A stretch of DNA of 64,000 nt from NCBI RefSeq assembly GCF_037392515.1, contig NC_090281.1:53360753-53424752 (forward strand). Direction: 5' to 3'. The translations under genes were made by a program, and so were the position numbers. This document shows, piece after piece, positions 44,742 to 56,900 of the stretch. Positions within the stretch are counted from its first letter, which is position 1. Every line of letters starts with the position of its first letter. Origin of the DNA: Haliotis asinina. Taxonomy: Eukaryota; Mollusca; Gastropoda; Lepetellida; Haliotidae. The notes beneath the pieces were generated by a model, which had not been told where the DNA came from, did no database searches, and saw nothing but the letters and a program-made list of their open reading frames with translations.

Positions 44742-46772
44742 AAATTCAGTCTTGAACATTACCAGTAAGTAAGCTGACATTCAGCTATATAACAGCAATA
44801 ATCGTTTATCAGCTTAAGAATGTGACATTATTTTCAACTCCACACTATTTATTCCTGATTTCATAAAAGAGCTGCATGCCTAACATTTCAACATTCTAGA
44901 CCAGTGATCTATTCGTGTTTCCATTGAGTCAATGAATTACAAGGCACTGAATGTGTAACAATATCTCGGCAACTGATGAAGAACACACCAATCGGCCTTA
45001 CAACATCCGGCACAGTCATTATAAATTTAAAACAAATACAAACGCACTTCTATCAATTAATTTGCATTGTGCTGTTTCACCTTCAGTGGCAGATATGAGC
45101 AGGACACTGCTTCTATGCTTTTGATTCAAATAGGTGAGTGTGCTATCTCCTCCGTGTAATCTAATCATCTACCATCTATCATCCCCTAGCTTTTGAGTCT
45201 TCATCAGGGAACATCAGTCTGAATACAACATCCGAGGGAACATGTCATCTACATGAAACATATATTTACCTAAGACAGGACAATTCATTCATTATTTTCA
45301 ACCTTATTATAATTATGATGTGATCAATCAAGCCCTGTGAAATCTGCTTTACAACAAGTGATGAGAAAACTCTTATTCTCAAACTACAAATTATTATTTC
45401 ATACTACAAATTATTATTTCATTTTCACTAGCATGATAAACGACAGAAATTGTTCAGGAAAATTTAATCATACAGCAAGCTACTCATTCATCATAGGAAA
45501 CTATTTTCACATTTTTTGACACAAAATTCCTCGTATTCATGAGATAAATTCACCTCACAATGATTTATTAAGTTCAAAGACTGGCGTAAAACTCCCTAAA
45601 TTTGTCAGTCTTAAGAAGGGATCAGTGTTGTGACCAGTAATGAATTAAAGCGATGGAAATTCTTGTCTGATATGGCGGAAACATGACTTATAATTCATTA
45701 TGATGCTAGTGAACCCCATCTTCAAATACAGTTAAACCTATACTCCACTGCCTTCATTTCTACATTCAATATTCAGCTTAGGAAAAGGACAAAATGTTCT
45801 TCACAAGAATCAAGCAACATTTTTATTTTTACCTCTAAATACATAAGCCTAGCATTTTCAATCCTTTTGACTTGTAATTCCAAACGTTCAGCATATACTG
45901 TGAACAAATGATCTCACGACAAGATTCTTCCAGAACAAATACCTTCCACAAAAAATACAAACAACATTTTTTACCACAAAGCTCCAAGCTTGAGTCAATA
46001 ATTCACAAATAATTTCAACATGTCTGTTAGGATCAAGGCCACAGTAAACTTCTTATTCAATATTTTCTGAACACACTTCCAAATTTAAAAGGAAATCCAT
46101 TAACATCACAAACAAAACCGAGAAAAAAATCTTTATCCCTTAATTACATCCTAAAAAAGCAAAGTTTCACTCATGGTAGGTCTGTGATCAGCTGCTTTCC
46201 TCTGCACCATGTTCATTACAGATAGCAGTGGGTCATGTCTATTTCAAGTAAAAACACAGGCTGCCTGTACTTATCACATACCAGGAGCTCTGATCAGTCA
46301 ACCTGTGTGGGTGTTCCGAGGTTCAAGTTAATGATAGAGGTAGTCCATAGAAGACTTTGCTGGGAATATGTATAATTTATCAGTATTGTGGCAATTCACT
46401 GTCTCGTCTGGCTGACAGCTTCGGCAGACATCGCTTTGAGTCTTGTTGCTGAGTCAGATAGATCTTGTCTGTTTCATGTTTACCATCTTTAGACCATCAT
46501 CATACTTTTGTCTTGATTACAGTGCAATGGAGTGAAATTCATCCACTATTTTTTTCGAGATTTTTTCCCCTCTTATTTACGTGGTTTGGTGGAAAAGAAT
46601 GTAGGTATTAAACCTGTTTCCGCTCCGTCATGCAGGCCTTTTACCCTGATAACGATGCTATTGCATGCGATAATTGAAGTAACTCTGCAAGATTCTGGTA
46701 CACATGACCTTATGCCACAAATACCTGCAATGGTAGGAGCACACGATTTTGCATGACATGCACAGAAAAATG
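44742..46772. other. About 2 kb without a recognisable gene or repeat
   Basis: AT-rich. A 75-codon ORF at 46,532-46,756 shows no domain. acaaattattatttcatac at about 45,385-45,420 is a local duplication. Confidence 0.4.
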
Positions 46773-46786
46773 CTTAAATGTTTGGG

Positions 46787-46928
46787 GCGTTCGCTCATCA
46801 CGCCGAAGACCCGGGTTCGATTCCCCACATGGGTACAATGAGTGAAGCCCATTTTCTGGTTGCCCCCGCTGTGATATTGCTGGAATATTGCTAAAAGCGG
46901 CGTAAAACTAAACTCACTCACTCACTCA
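46787..46928 (+). repeat. Young family T retroposon with a 14-bp target-site duplication
   Basis: It starts within the head (ggcgttcgctcatcacgcc), has an intact B box-like gggttcgattcccc, and ends gcggcgtaaaactaaactca ctcactcactca (two pieces). The exact repeat cttaaatgtttggg lies at 46,773-46,786 and 46,929-46,942. Confidence 0.9.
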
Positions 46929-46963
46929 CTTAAATGTTTGGGACTATGTTCTCATGTGGTTTT

Positions 46964-47150
46964 GAGCGAGTGAGAGAGTGAATTTAGTTTTATGCTGCCT
47001 TTAGCAGTATTCCAGCAATACCAGTGACATTTTATCACAGTGTGGACACCAGAAAAATCGGCTTCAGACATTGTGCCCATGTGGGGGAATTGAACCCAGG
47101 TCTTCATTGTGATGAGTGAACACTTTAACCACAAGGTTACTACTCCACCT
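46964..47150 (-). repeat. Family T retroposon, tail to tail with the previous copy
   Basis: It shows agtgaatttagttttatgct, ggacaccagaaaaatcggct, gtgggggaattgaacccagg and actttaaccacaaggttact. Its tail faces the tail of 46,787-46,928 across 35 bp. Confidence 0.8.
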
Positions 47151-47629
47151 CTTTGTGGGTTTGAGTCATAACTGATTAGAACTTTCAGAGTTGGAAACAC
47201 AAAACACGGCTTGACACACTGCCCCCATATGGGAAATTTAACCTTGGCCTTATTGTGACAAAGAACTTGGCTACTTAACAGCCCTACAATAACACAAACA
47301 TTCTGGAAAAAGTTGTTTCTGTATCTGCTCTCAGCAATATTCCAGCTCTGTGTCTACATAAATATATTGATGATACCCTGTCAGCTCATGGAGTAATACT
47401 TTTAAAGTGCAGTCGGAATGTCAAGGAGCCTCTACAGTCTGGTCAGTTTAATCTTTCAGAAAGAAAAAATGATACTTATTTCTAGCCTAACATATTCAAA
47501 GTGTTCTTTGTCTGTGTGCTCAGTGATTACTTCATACACATAGGAGTATGAGGCTCATCTTACTAACAGCATTTTAGTGTGCCTTCAGTTAGTGATGATT
47601 TCGTTACATGACAGCAGTTTCAACTTAAT

Positions 47630-47792
47630 CACGTCCTGGCCAGACAATCCAGTGATTGACATCATGAGTATCATCATCCACTGGGATATAATGATATATA
47701 TGAAACCATCAGCCAGCAAAACTTCCATCATCTCTTCCAACAAGCATAACAGAGGCTGCTCAAGGCAAATGGCAAACCAGATCTTCACAGGT
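47630..47792 (-). repeat. Family L fragment, diverged
   Basis: It shows ggccagacaatccagtgatt, gacatcatgagtatcatcat and ccagatcttcacaggt (the reverse of the family L start). A tail scrap, tctcagcaatattccagctc, lies at 47,329-47,350. Confidence 0.6.
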
Positions 47793-48073
47793 TAATGTCT
47801 CAGGTCGCTAATGAAACATTTTGGCTACTTTCTAATGATGACACCTGATCTAAAATGTTTTGGAAGAAACATCTCTGTGCACTGAAACATGTCATCAATA
47901 GTTGAAGAAATCAGAACTCTTGCTGGAAACAGCACCAACAGTGATAAACTCCTCAAAGACAGTGCTGCTCCAAAGGAGCAAATGTTTACATAGCCACTAC
48001 TAAATTCTCTTTATCATTACAGAAAATCAATGCCCATTCCAAAGGTGTAATTTTGCAAACAGCAGCAGTTACT

Positions 48074-48696
48074 GAGGGAGAGAATGAATGCTGTTTTATG
48101 CCAGTCCCCCCAAATGCAAGCTGTAACTGCCACAGACAAAGGCATGATATTTGAGGGAGAGAATGAATGCTGTTTTATGCCAGTCCCCCCAAATGCAAGC
48201 TGTAACTGCCACAGACAAAGGCATGATATTTGAGGGAGAGAATGAATGCTGTTTTATGCCAGTCCCCCCAAATGCAAGCTGTAACTGCCACAGACAAAGG
48301 CATGATATTTGAGGGAGAGAATGAATGCTGTTTTATGCCAGTCCCCCCAAATGCAAGCTGTAACTGCCACAGACAAAGGCATGATATTTGAGGGAGAGAA
48401 TGAATGCTGTTTTATGCCAGTCCCCCCAAATGCAAGCTGTAACTGCCACAGACAAATGCACGATATTTGAGGGAGAGAATGAATGCTGATTTATGCCAGT
48501 CCCCCCAAATGCAAGCTGTAACTGCCACAGACAAATGCACGATATTTGAGGGAGAGAATGAATGCTGATTTATGCCAGTCCCCCAAATGCAAGCTGTAAC
48601 TGCCACATTCAAATGCATGATATCTGAGGGAGAGAGTGAATGCTGTTTTATGTCAAAGTCCCCCAAATGCAAGCTGTTACAACCACAGACAGTATG
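48074..48696. repeat. 79-bp tandem array, about 8 units
   Basis: Units start with gagggagagaatgaatgctg at 48,074, 48,153, 48,232, 48,311, 48,390, 48,469, 48,548 and 48,626. The first five are essentially identical. The next two share tgctgatttatgcc and caaatgcacgatattt. The last is truncated and most diverged. Confidence 0.97.
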
Positions 48697-48847
48697 ACTT
48701 CTTGGGTATCCAGTGGTGCTGGTGTTGTATGCAGGTGGGACAGAGACAAGGAACCACTGGGTTTAGGGGCAAGTCATCGTGGGAGCAATGGGGAAAATGG
48801 TCCAATGCCTTTGGTACCTGTGTGAAGTGTGGATTGGGTAGATACTG

Positions 48848-49016
48848 TGAGTGGGAGAGTTTAGTTTTACACCACTTTTAACAATATTCCAGCAATATCC
48901 CCCTGACAGCAGGGGAAACTGGAAATGGGCTTCACACATTTTACTTATGTGGGGAATTGAACCAGGTCTTCAGTGTGATGAGCGAAGGCTTTAACCACTT
49001 GGCTACTCCACCGCCT
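48848..49016 (-). repeat. Family T retroposon
   Basis: It shows agtttagttttacaccactt, gtggggaattgaaccaggtc and taaccacttggctactccac. Confidence 0.8.
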
Positions 49017-49250
49017 CTGTGACAGTGTGTAAGGTGTTGATGAGTGGTGTGGAGCGGAGTAGGGAAAGTGTGTCGAAGCCCCTGAGCAGGAGTTAACAAT
49101 ATTGTGTGCTACAGAACAGTGTGCAATACCAGTGGGGTGGCATGTTAGTGCATCTTGAGGAGTGGGATGGGGTGAGGTGGGAGAAAGTGTGAGAATTTAC
49201 ACAGATTGGGCAGACAGTATGCTAATACCAATGGGGCTTGTGAATTAGGT

Positions 49251-49432
49251 CAGTGAGTGAGCGAGCAAACAAGTGAGTGAGTTTAGTCTTTCAAATCAGC
49301 ACTATGCAATATTCCAGCTATGTGGCAGTAGCCTGTAAATAAATGAGACTGGACCAGACATCCCAGTGATCAACAGCATGAGCCCTTACGACAAGCACAG
49401 TTGCCTTTTGTTACAATCATGGGTTGCTGAAG
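49251..49432 (-). repeat. Family L retroposon with internal deletion
   Basis: tcaacagcatgagc runs directly into ccttacgacaagcacagttg, skipping about 80 bp of the family body. Confidence 0.75.
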
Positions 49433-49569
49433 GTCCAGTTTACCCTGGTGGCGTATTATGGCAGGTGTTAATATCTCAATGTGTGTTTGGGAATAGTGCA
49501 TCTGTACCCTTTGGGATTGAAGTTGATGTGTATTGGCGTATCACTATCAGAGTCCCAATACCCTTGGAG

Positions 49570-49767
49570 TGAGTGAGTGAGTGAGTGAGTGAGTGAGTGA
49601 GTGAGTGAGTGAGTGTAGTTTTACGCCACTTTTAGCAATATTCCCGCAATATCATGGTGGGGGACACCAGAAAATGGGTTCACACATTGTACCCATGTGA
49701 GGAATCGAACCCGGGTCTTTGGCGTGGCGAGCAAACACTTTAACCACTAGGCTACCCCACCGCCCAA
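49570..49767 (-). repeat. Full-length family T retroposon with target-site duplication
   Basis: It has a long (gagt)n tail, tagttttacgccacttttag, gaggaatcgaacccgggtct, ctttaaccactaggctac and cccaccgccc, so the A and B boxes are intact on the - strand. It is flanked by cccttggag at 49,561-49,569 and 49,772-49,780. Confidence 0.9.
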
Positions 49768-49780
49768 ATAACCCTTGGAG

Positions 49781-51536
49781 ATAGTGAAAACATTTCATCT
49801 TAATAAAAGCCTTACCACTCATCCCTTGACTACAGATTTTCTTATGGACAGGTCATGATGACATGAAATAGTTCCAAATGAAACTTGACTCAAATCAGTA
49901 TCTGCCAAATGTTTTAGTTTTTAGCTATAGGAACTTACCTTTTTATATTGCATATGTCCCATGAAAGTGCATTTTTTTATAGTAATTCTTGGATATTTCA
50001 GACGCCATGCTTCATGACTGAACAGTTTCTAATTTTCAGCTGTCTGCTTTCCATTTCTTCTTTCATGCAGAGTAATATGTTTTTCATGAAAATAATTTCC
50101 TTTAATTGACATTTATTTCATCAAACAGATCCGAAATTGAAAACTTCTGCTTGGCATTTTCAGTGATTTACAATCTGAATACTACACTTTTTTAAAGAAG
50201 ATACTTAAAAATATTTTCCTTTTCAAAAAAAAAAAGTTTAAGCATTTTACATCTGATCTTTTGCTTTTCAAATAAACTGTGGAATTCAATCAATGAAAAC
50301 ATGAAAAATATTCTAACAATTTGTTGAATACATGCATTAATTATTCATTGGGTTTTTCTCTCAGTCATATTTTTGCACATCCAACTAAAAAAACCTTTTC
50401 TCCATTCCCACACTGTCAGCTAAATTATGTATGGAATTTCCATATTGATTAATCCTCCAGCTTTGCAGATTCTCCAAGACACATAACCTACCCTTAAGCC
50501 CAACAGTTTCCCCCATTTAGCATTTAAAGACATACAGCCAGACTCCAGCTGGTACCACAAACATTTAATCAACGACCCTCCCTGTCGCTAGGTTTCAATG
50601 ACAACTTCTAACTGATGCTGTGAACCCACATGGGTGCCAGAATCAATACTCAACTCTTCTGTTGGTTACCAATTCCGATACCCTCTCTTTATCAATAGCA
50701 AAATCAAGGTCAAGGTCGGGTCAAGCAGCAACAACAATGCTTGCGAAATTGTAACGTCAGGGTTGTGTTACGATTGATTCATTTCCGTGTTAACAATGCA
50801 TGACAGTATTTAATTTCATTTTGTGTGATTGCCATGCTTGTGTATAATGCAGTTAGCATGACCATCAACCAGAACTTTCTTAAGTGCCAGACATTAGAAA
50901 ATCTTAACAACCTGAATTCGTACACTTGGATGTATTCCTACACTTTCCGTGCATGTTCATTTCTTTTAGAGTGCTGACCAGCCCAGTGTTGTGATGGTCA
51001 GCATTAGATGACAACTACCGGACCATGTGGCTCTTAGTAACAAAGTAGGCAATAACCTTAGTGGTTTTCCGTGAAGAGTCATCCAGATGGGAGCTCCTAG
51101 CTAGACTGATTGCAGTGTCCTTATGGATTATTAATCAACAAAAGGTAAACAACAAGTGAACAACTGGTCAACAAAGGACTGACATAAACCAGGTAAGAAA
51201 GACAAGACTGGATCTGTGCGAGAAAATCACAAAAGGGTTAATTTGTACTAGTGCATTTTTTAACACATATTATGATACAGTTCTGTATATATAATATTTA
51301 TACCTAAATGGATCTGTTTTAAGGCAGTGATAACATCAGAGACTCTTACTTATTTAGACAGCATGAGTTATATATTTCTTCTGGTATTGTTGTGTTAAGT
51401 GCACATTCACAAAAAACTCATTCAGACTTGCCAATGTTTGGGGTAGATGGGAAGGTCATCATGAATGGTAAGATCAATGGTGGGGGTATTGGATCATCCC
51501 CCTCAATCCTGGGGAATGATTTCCTTCCCTTTAACA
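49781..51536. other. About 1.75 kb without a recognisable gene or repeat
   Basis: AT-rich with no ORF over 60 codons that looks like protein. Confidence 0.45.
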
Positions 51537-52187
51537 ACCGAATTTGTCGTAGAATCTCCATGGACACTTTTAACAATAGAATCTCCATGGACACTTTTAT
51601 CAGGTTTAATAGAAGAGTAGGTTTAATAGAAGACCTAATTTGTCGTAGAATCTCCATGGACACTTTTAACAATAGAATCTCCATGGACACTTTTATCAGG
51701 TTTAATAGAAGACCTAATTTGTCATAGAATCTCCATGAACACTTTTAACAATAGAATCTCCATGGACACTTTTATCAGGTTTAATAGAAGAATAGGTTTA
51801 ATAGAAGACCTAATTTGTCATAGAATCTCCATGGACACTTTTAACAATAGAATCTCCATGGACACTTTTATCAGGTTTAATAGAAGAATAGGTTTAATAG
51901 AAGACCTAATTTGTTGTAGAATAGAAGACCTAACTTGTTGTAGAATCTCCATGGATACATTTAACAGGTTTAATAGAAGACCTAGTTTGTCACAAAATAT
52001 CCACTGACACCTTTAACAAGATTAATAGAAGGCCAAATTTGTCATGGAATCTCCATGGACACTTTTAACGGGTTTAATAGAAGACCTAATTTGACGTAGA
52101 ATCTCCATGGACACTTTTAATGGGTGTAATAGAGGGCCAAATTTGTCATAGAATCTCCATGGACATTTTAACAGGTTTAATCAAAGA
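51537..52187. repeat. Compound tandem array with agaatctccatggacacttt core
   Basis: Two modules alternate: tagaatctccatggacactt(ttaaca) and aggtttaatagaagacctaa, linked by tttgtc(g/a)t. In the left half they form higher-order units of about 95-115 bp; to the right the array decays to single modules. ORFs here on both strands are a by-product. Confidence 0.93.
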
Positions 52188-52320
52188 CCTTCATGAGTAT
52201 CGATCTACACAAATGGGATATGATGACATGTGTCAACCAAGTGAGCAAGTCTGACCGCCTGATCCTAATAGTCCCCTCTTACAACAAGCATGGTTACTGA
52301 ACATCAATTCTTAAACCTGC
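52188..52320 (-). repeat. Family L fragment next to the tandem array
   Basis: catgagtatcgatctacaca, gatgacatgtgtcaaccaag and gtctgaccgcctgatcct follow the array directly. Confidence 0.75.
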
Positions 52321-52677
52321 ATCTTCAATGGTTAAGAAAGTAAAAGAAAGACCATGGTAATAAATAGGGTTGCAGCATGGATCAGAAACTTTTCCTTCTT
52401 CTCAACAGTTGACTAACTCCCAAAACACCATCAAGGGCAGCAGCTGTTCAGGTAATACCAATACTTATTACAGGTTCAGCATGCATGTCATTCTGTCAGA
52501 GATGCCTAGTGCAACCACCACACATCCTATATGATAATAGGTCAGTGCACTGACATGTCTGTGATACAAAATCTGCCACTCCTCGTAAGCATGTCGTGCA
52601 ATGCTCTCATCGAGTTGATCAAGAATCATCATAATTATGTCAACACTGGTCAAGTTATAACTGACCCATGTCAGAGG

Positions 52678-52836
52678 CTTTGGGGTAGTCTAGTGGTTAA
52701 AGCGTTAAAGACCCAGGTTCAATTCCCCAAACCAATACAACATTTGGAACCCATTTCTTGTATTGCCTACTGTGATGTTGGTGGAATATTGCTAAAAGTG
52801 GTGAGAAATCGTACTCACTCACTCACTCACTCACTA
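52678..52836 (+). repeat. Full-length family T retroposon
   Basis: A box-like gtagtctagtggttaaagc, B box-like ccaggttcaattcc, gatgttggtggaatattgct and (actc)n are all present. Confidence 0.85.
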
Positions 52837-53947
52837 CTTGCAATTGATATAAAAAGACAAGAATAAAAGCTGATGCAGGTTTACATTTTGTGAGCAACTA
52901 CCAGATCCTATTTCTTATGAAGATATGGTTTCGAGGCTGGTGATCTGCCCTCAATCATCTCAGGATAGATCTTACCACACAAGTAGCGAATGTCTTGCAT
53001 GAACTGCTTCTGTAGATTAAACAAGACTGATTCCACAACGTGGCATCATGCTCAGCTTGCTCATGTGTGACAAACGCGGTGTTCAAACTGTCAGAATGTA
53101 TTTCAGTAAGACGTATAATTATTGGAAGACAATACCAAAGTAATGGAGATCAATCTCCCTGCTTGAGGGACATATGGTTGTATTTTCCAGACAACTGATT
53201 CCTACCACCACACAAGGAGTAATACAGCACTTAAGACTTCAGCAATGATGATTTCCTAGCTAATTCTGTAGAATTAATCTAATCAAACGAAATCACCTAC
53301 CACCAAGCCCTTGATTCAACATAGTAACAATCTCATTTGTCTGGCTGACCGCAATGAATATGATATGAGTGTCGTCTGTCGCAGCTGTATGAAATCTGAA
53401 TGCTTTGAGTGAAGGTACACCAATATCTCAAAATGATCTAAGCACAGCTTTAATCAAGTATATTTTTCTCTATCCGTTTAGTCTTATCATTATTTTGGCA
53501 TTTAAATAATGGCACTTTGCCATTTGGCATCCACTGGGAATTACAGTATCTAGATTCGCAGAAAATGAATTCAACACTGCTATCAAGAACTCATAAAACT
53601 TTATACATATGATTCCAAATACAACATGTTTTCGAACAAATTTAAAAACAATGTAACTTTGTTGTTGTTTCTTTCTATTTGACAGCCATTTGAACATAAC
53701 ATACAAAAACACTTATGAACACACATTACCATTTTAACTTCGAAATTATAGAGTGTTTTTTGTCCACAATTCTATCTCCAGATATGAACAGACATGACAT
53801 CACTGAAAATGTCTACCTGCCTCAATTAAAAGTTGAAAACTGCAAATGCATTATAAAACAGTTTCAGTTTATAGGAAAATTGACTGTAAAAAGGAAATAT
53901 TCTTGAAATAAAAACTAAAATATGAAATTATTTCCTTATTTGTGCAG
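52837..53947. other. No gene seen upstream of the candidate exon
   Basis: Plain AT-rich DNA, presumably intron or 5' flank of the candidate gene at 53,948. Confidence 0.35.
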
Positions 53948-56900
53948 TGATGTCTGAGTTGGTGAAGCCTTGTCATTCCCCGGAGGTACTGCTGGCCAGT
54001 CCAGAACGAGATGATGACCTGTCTTTGGAGGAAACCACATGTAGGTACCGCTGTAGAACATACTTTGTATACTAGCCATGGCAGTCATGACTAGACTTGA
54101 TCAAAATTGAACTATCATGTTAGATGTTCACTAAGACTCACACACAACAGTCAGGTATGACTGCCACATGTTCCCGAATATCAGTCACCCTGGCTCCTTC
54201 TGTCTTCAGGGCCAGGGTGTAGAGCAGTGGGTAAAGCATTCACTTGTCATGCTGACGACCCTGGTTTGATTTCCCACATGTGTACACTATGTGAAGCGTG
54301 TTTCTGGTTCTCACGCTGTAATATTGCCAGAATATTGCAAAAGCCTGGGTAAAGCTAAACTTTCTGTTTTCAAGGGACTCATGGTTCATTTTAGTAAAGG
54401 GGCAGTGGTGTTGTCTAGTGTTTAAAGTGTTCCCTCATGATGGTGAAGACCCGGGCTCAATTCGATACATGGGTACAACATGTGAAGCCCCTTTCCGGTG
54501 TGCCCCTTCCTGATTTGCTAAAAGCAGCGTAAAACCAAACTCACTTTGTAAATATTTGATGAAATTGATGAAAGTAATAGCGTGGCAAAATGGGACAAAT
54601 GAATTTAATTAGAGAAAGAAATGACACAAAATTTGACGTTCCATTTCTATCCAAGTGTCCAAATTGTTTTGTTTTCTTCCTTATCAGGCTAATTGGTTGA
54701 CCTGCTGTTGCATGAAAACAACTCAACAGCAAATTAATCTGAATACTTTCAACACACATGCACAACTTTCAACACACATGCACACTGCATTAAATATGCA
54801 CGACTTTCTGCATCAGAACAATCCCTGAGTGTGTGAACTGGTCGAGGAGACCTCACACAGAACAAGAACAAATGACTGTCCCTTATTTGAGGCAGAAGGA
54901 GACAGGTGCATCACTGTTTGAATCCTACTAAAGCTAGACCAATTTTTCCCATTTTGCAGATCTGCCAGTCATTTTTTTTTCAAGAATGAAGGAGAAAACA
55001 TAAAAATTAATTTTCCCTGCTCAGAAAAAATATAATTGTCATGTTTTTATTGGCCCAAAATGTAAACACACAAGAAAAATATTTTAAATTGTTTTTTGTC
55101 CCATTATTGCCAAAAGAAAAATACTTTTAGTGTTGAAAAGGAATATTATTTAGATTTGTGATTTCATTTTTAGTTTTTTCCTCCTGTCTTTAGGTTTTCT
55201 GGATACAAAAATCCATAAAACAAGAAATCAAATTGCTCTGGTCTAACATAGTCATCATTGGCACAAGCTGTGTCAGGTCAACTGCTTCTTTACTGTCAGG
55301 CCATTCTGGACACATAATATATATATTACCATTATCCACAGTTGGTTCAAAGATGATCCTCCAGTTGAGAGCTTGTGGCCTTGTTAAGCTTCCACATTTC
55401 ATATCAAAGAGTTGCCTCCCTTGGGAGAGCAAAAATCTATGAAGGAGAAGACATGCATATGTCTACAAGTATTATAAATGTGGATTTTTTAAGAAGTTAA
55501 CAAGAAAGATCTACATATTTCTACATCAAATTGATGTACCTGAAATGCTATTTAACTACACCAGGAGTGGTATAATTAAATAATGAATAATGGTTACACT
55601 AATAACCTAGGTTTGATTCCCCGTATGGGTACAATGTGTTAAGACCATTTCTGGTATCTTCTTCCACTATGACATTGCTGGAATAGTGCTATAAACGGCA
55701 TAAAACTAAATTCACACACTCACAGTAATTACTCCATTCATATTCATATATAATAGCAGCAAATCTCAAGGATGCAAAGCCCCAGTACAGTTTGATATGC
55801 ATTCACTAACTGGACCGATATTGAATGTAGAAAATTGCACTCATCAACTTATGTGCTTGCCTTATGTTGCAAGTGTCCTCAGGGCAAAAGGTTTGGAGTG
55901 TGTGCATGTTATTCATCAAGGTTTGTGGGTCAATTTCACTCTCTAGTCATGCTAATGTATACTGCTTTGAAATTGGTAAAAACATCAAGATTGATCATCA
56001 CTTGCAAACAAATATGGATCGTTCAATAATCAACGTCTTAGAATATAAAAATCAGAAATTGGAATTACTTTATCTTTGGTAATAATCAGCAGAGTCTCTA
56101 CCTGTACACAGGTGTTATTCAAAATGAACAAATATTAGTTTCAAGCTTAGTAAATTTGCTGTGACCTTGGACTTTTCATGTCATGACTTCCATGTCTGGC
56201 TTCTGAACTGCTGTGTGGCTTCAGCCAAAAAGCATACATTCACACTTTAATGCACATTGTATTAAAGGCGGGTGCTCAAGGGTTGGACCATTCATATATC
56301 ACTGCTGTTTTGTTTATTGAGCCAAATGACATTTGTTTCAGCCAATATGTGGAACTAAAATGGGTGGATGTTTCATATTTATTAAGTTTCCATCAGGTAA
56401 ACAACACCAACATCAGCAAACTTCATCCATTTTGTTTCACTTACTGCTCACCCTTAACATTTGTGAACAGTGTATAAAAGTCTGTGCAACAGTGATGGGT
56501 TTCAAAGAGCCTTCACACCCCTCAGTCGCCATGGTCTAGTGGAAAATGGGTGGTGACGTAGCTTAGCAATTCCATTCCCCACATGGGTACAATGTGTAAA
56601 GCTCATCCCTGATATCCTCAACCATTCTATTGCTGGAATACTGACAAAAGCAGTGTAAATATACACCCACTCGCTTACTCTAGATCATAACACCAGCCTG
56701 GAGATTGAGCTCAAATTCAACTCAACTTCACAAATGACGTCTGTGAAGGGAGCATCTGCCTGGAGGACTAACTCCTCATGGCAGTTAGGGACACCTTCTT
56801 GGCCTTTGGAAAAGACATCTGCCTGGAGAGCAAACTTGTCATTTCTTGTCACTCCTTATATAATTATGACAGGGGACAATTCTTTGGCTCTATGGAAAGA

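Noticed and set aside
46803..46830. tRNA gene around gacccgggttcgattcccc
   Set aside because: Only the B-box half is present and it is inside a family T retroposon with a target-site duplication.
48412..48672. - strand ORF of 86 codons with AVTACIWG repeats
   Set aside because: It is a translation of the 79-bp tandem array; the unit length is not a multiple of three and the frame is not maintained by selection.
48074..48696. Possible CRISPR-like array
   Set aside because: Units are contiguous without unique spacers, the repeat length is wrong, and the genome is eukaryotic.
51392..51727. ORFs with RISMDTFNNR repeats on the + strand and SMEILLLKV on the - strand
   Set aside because: They are by-products of the compound tandem array, open on both strands.
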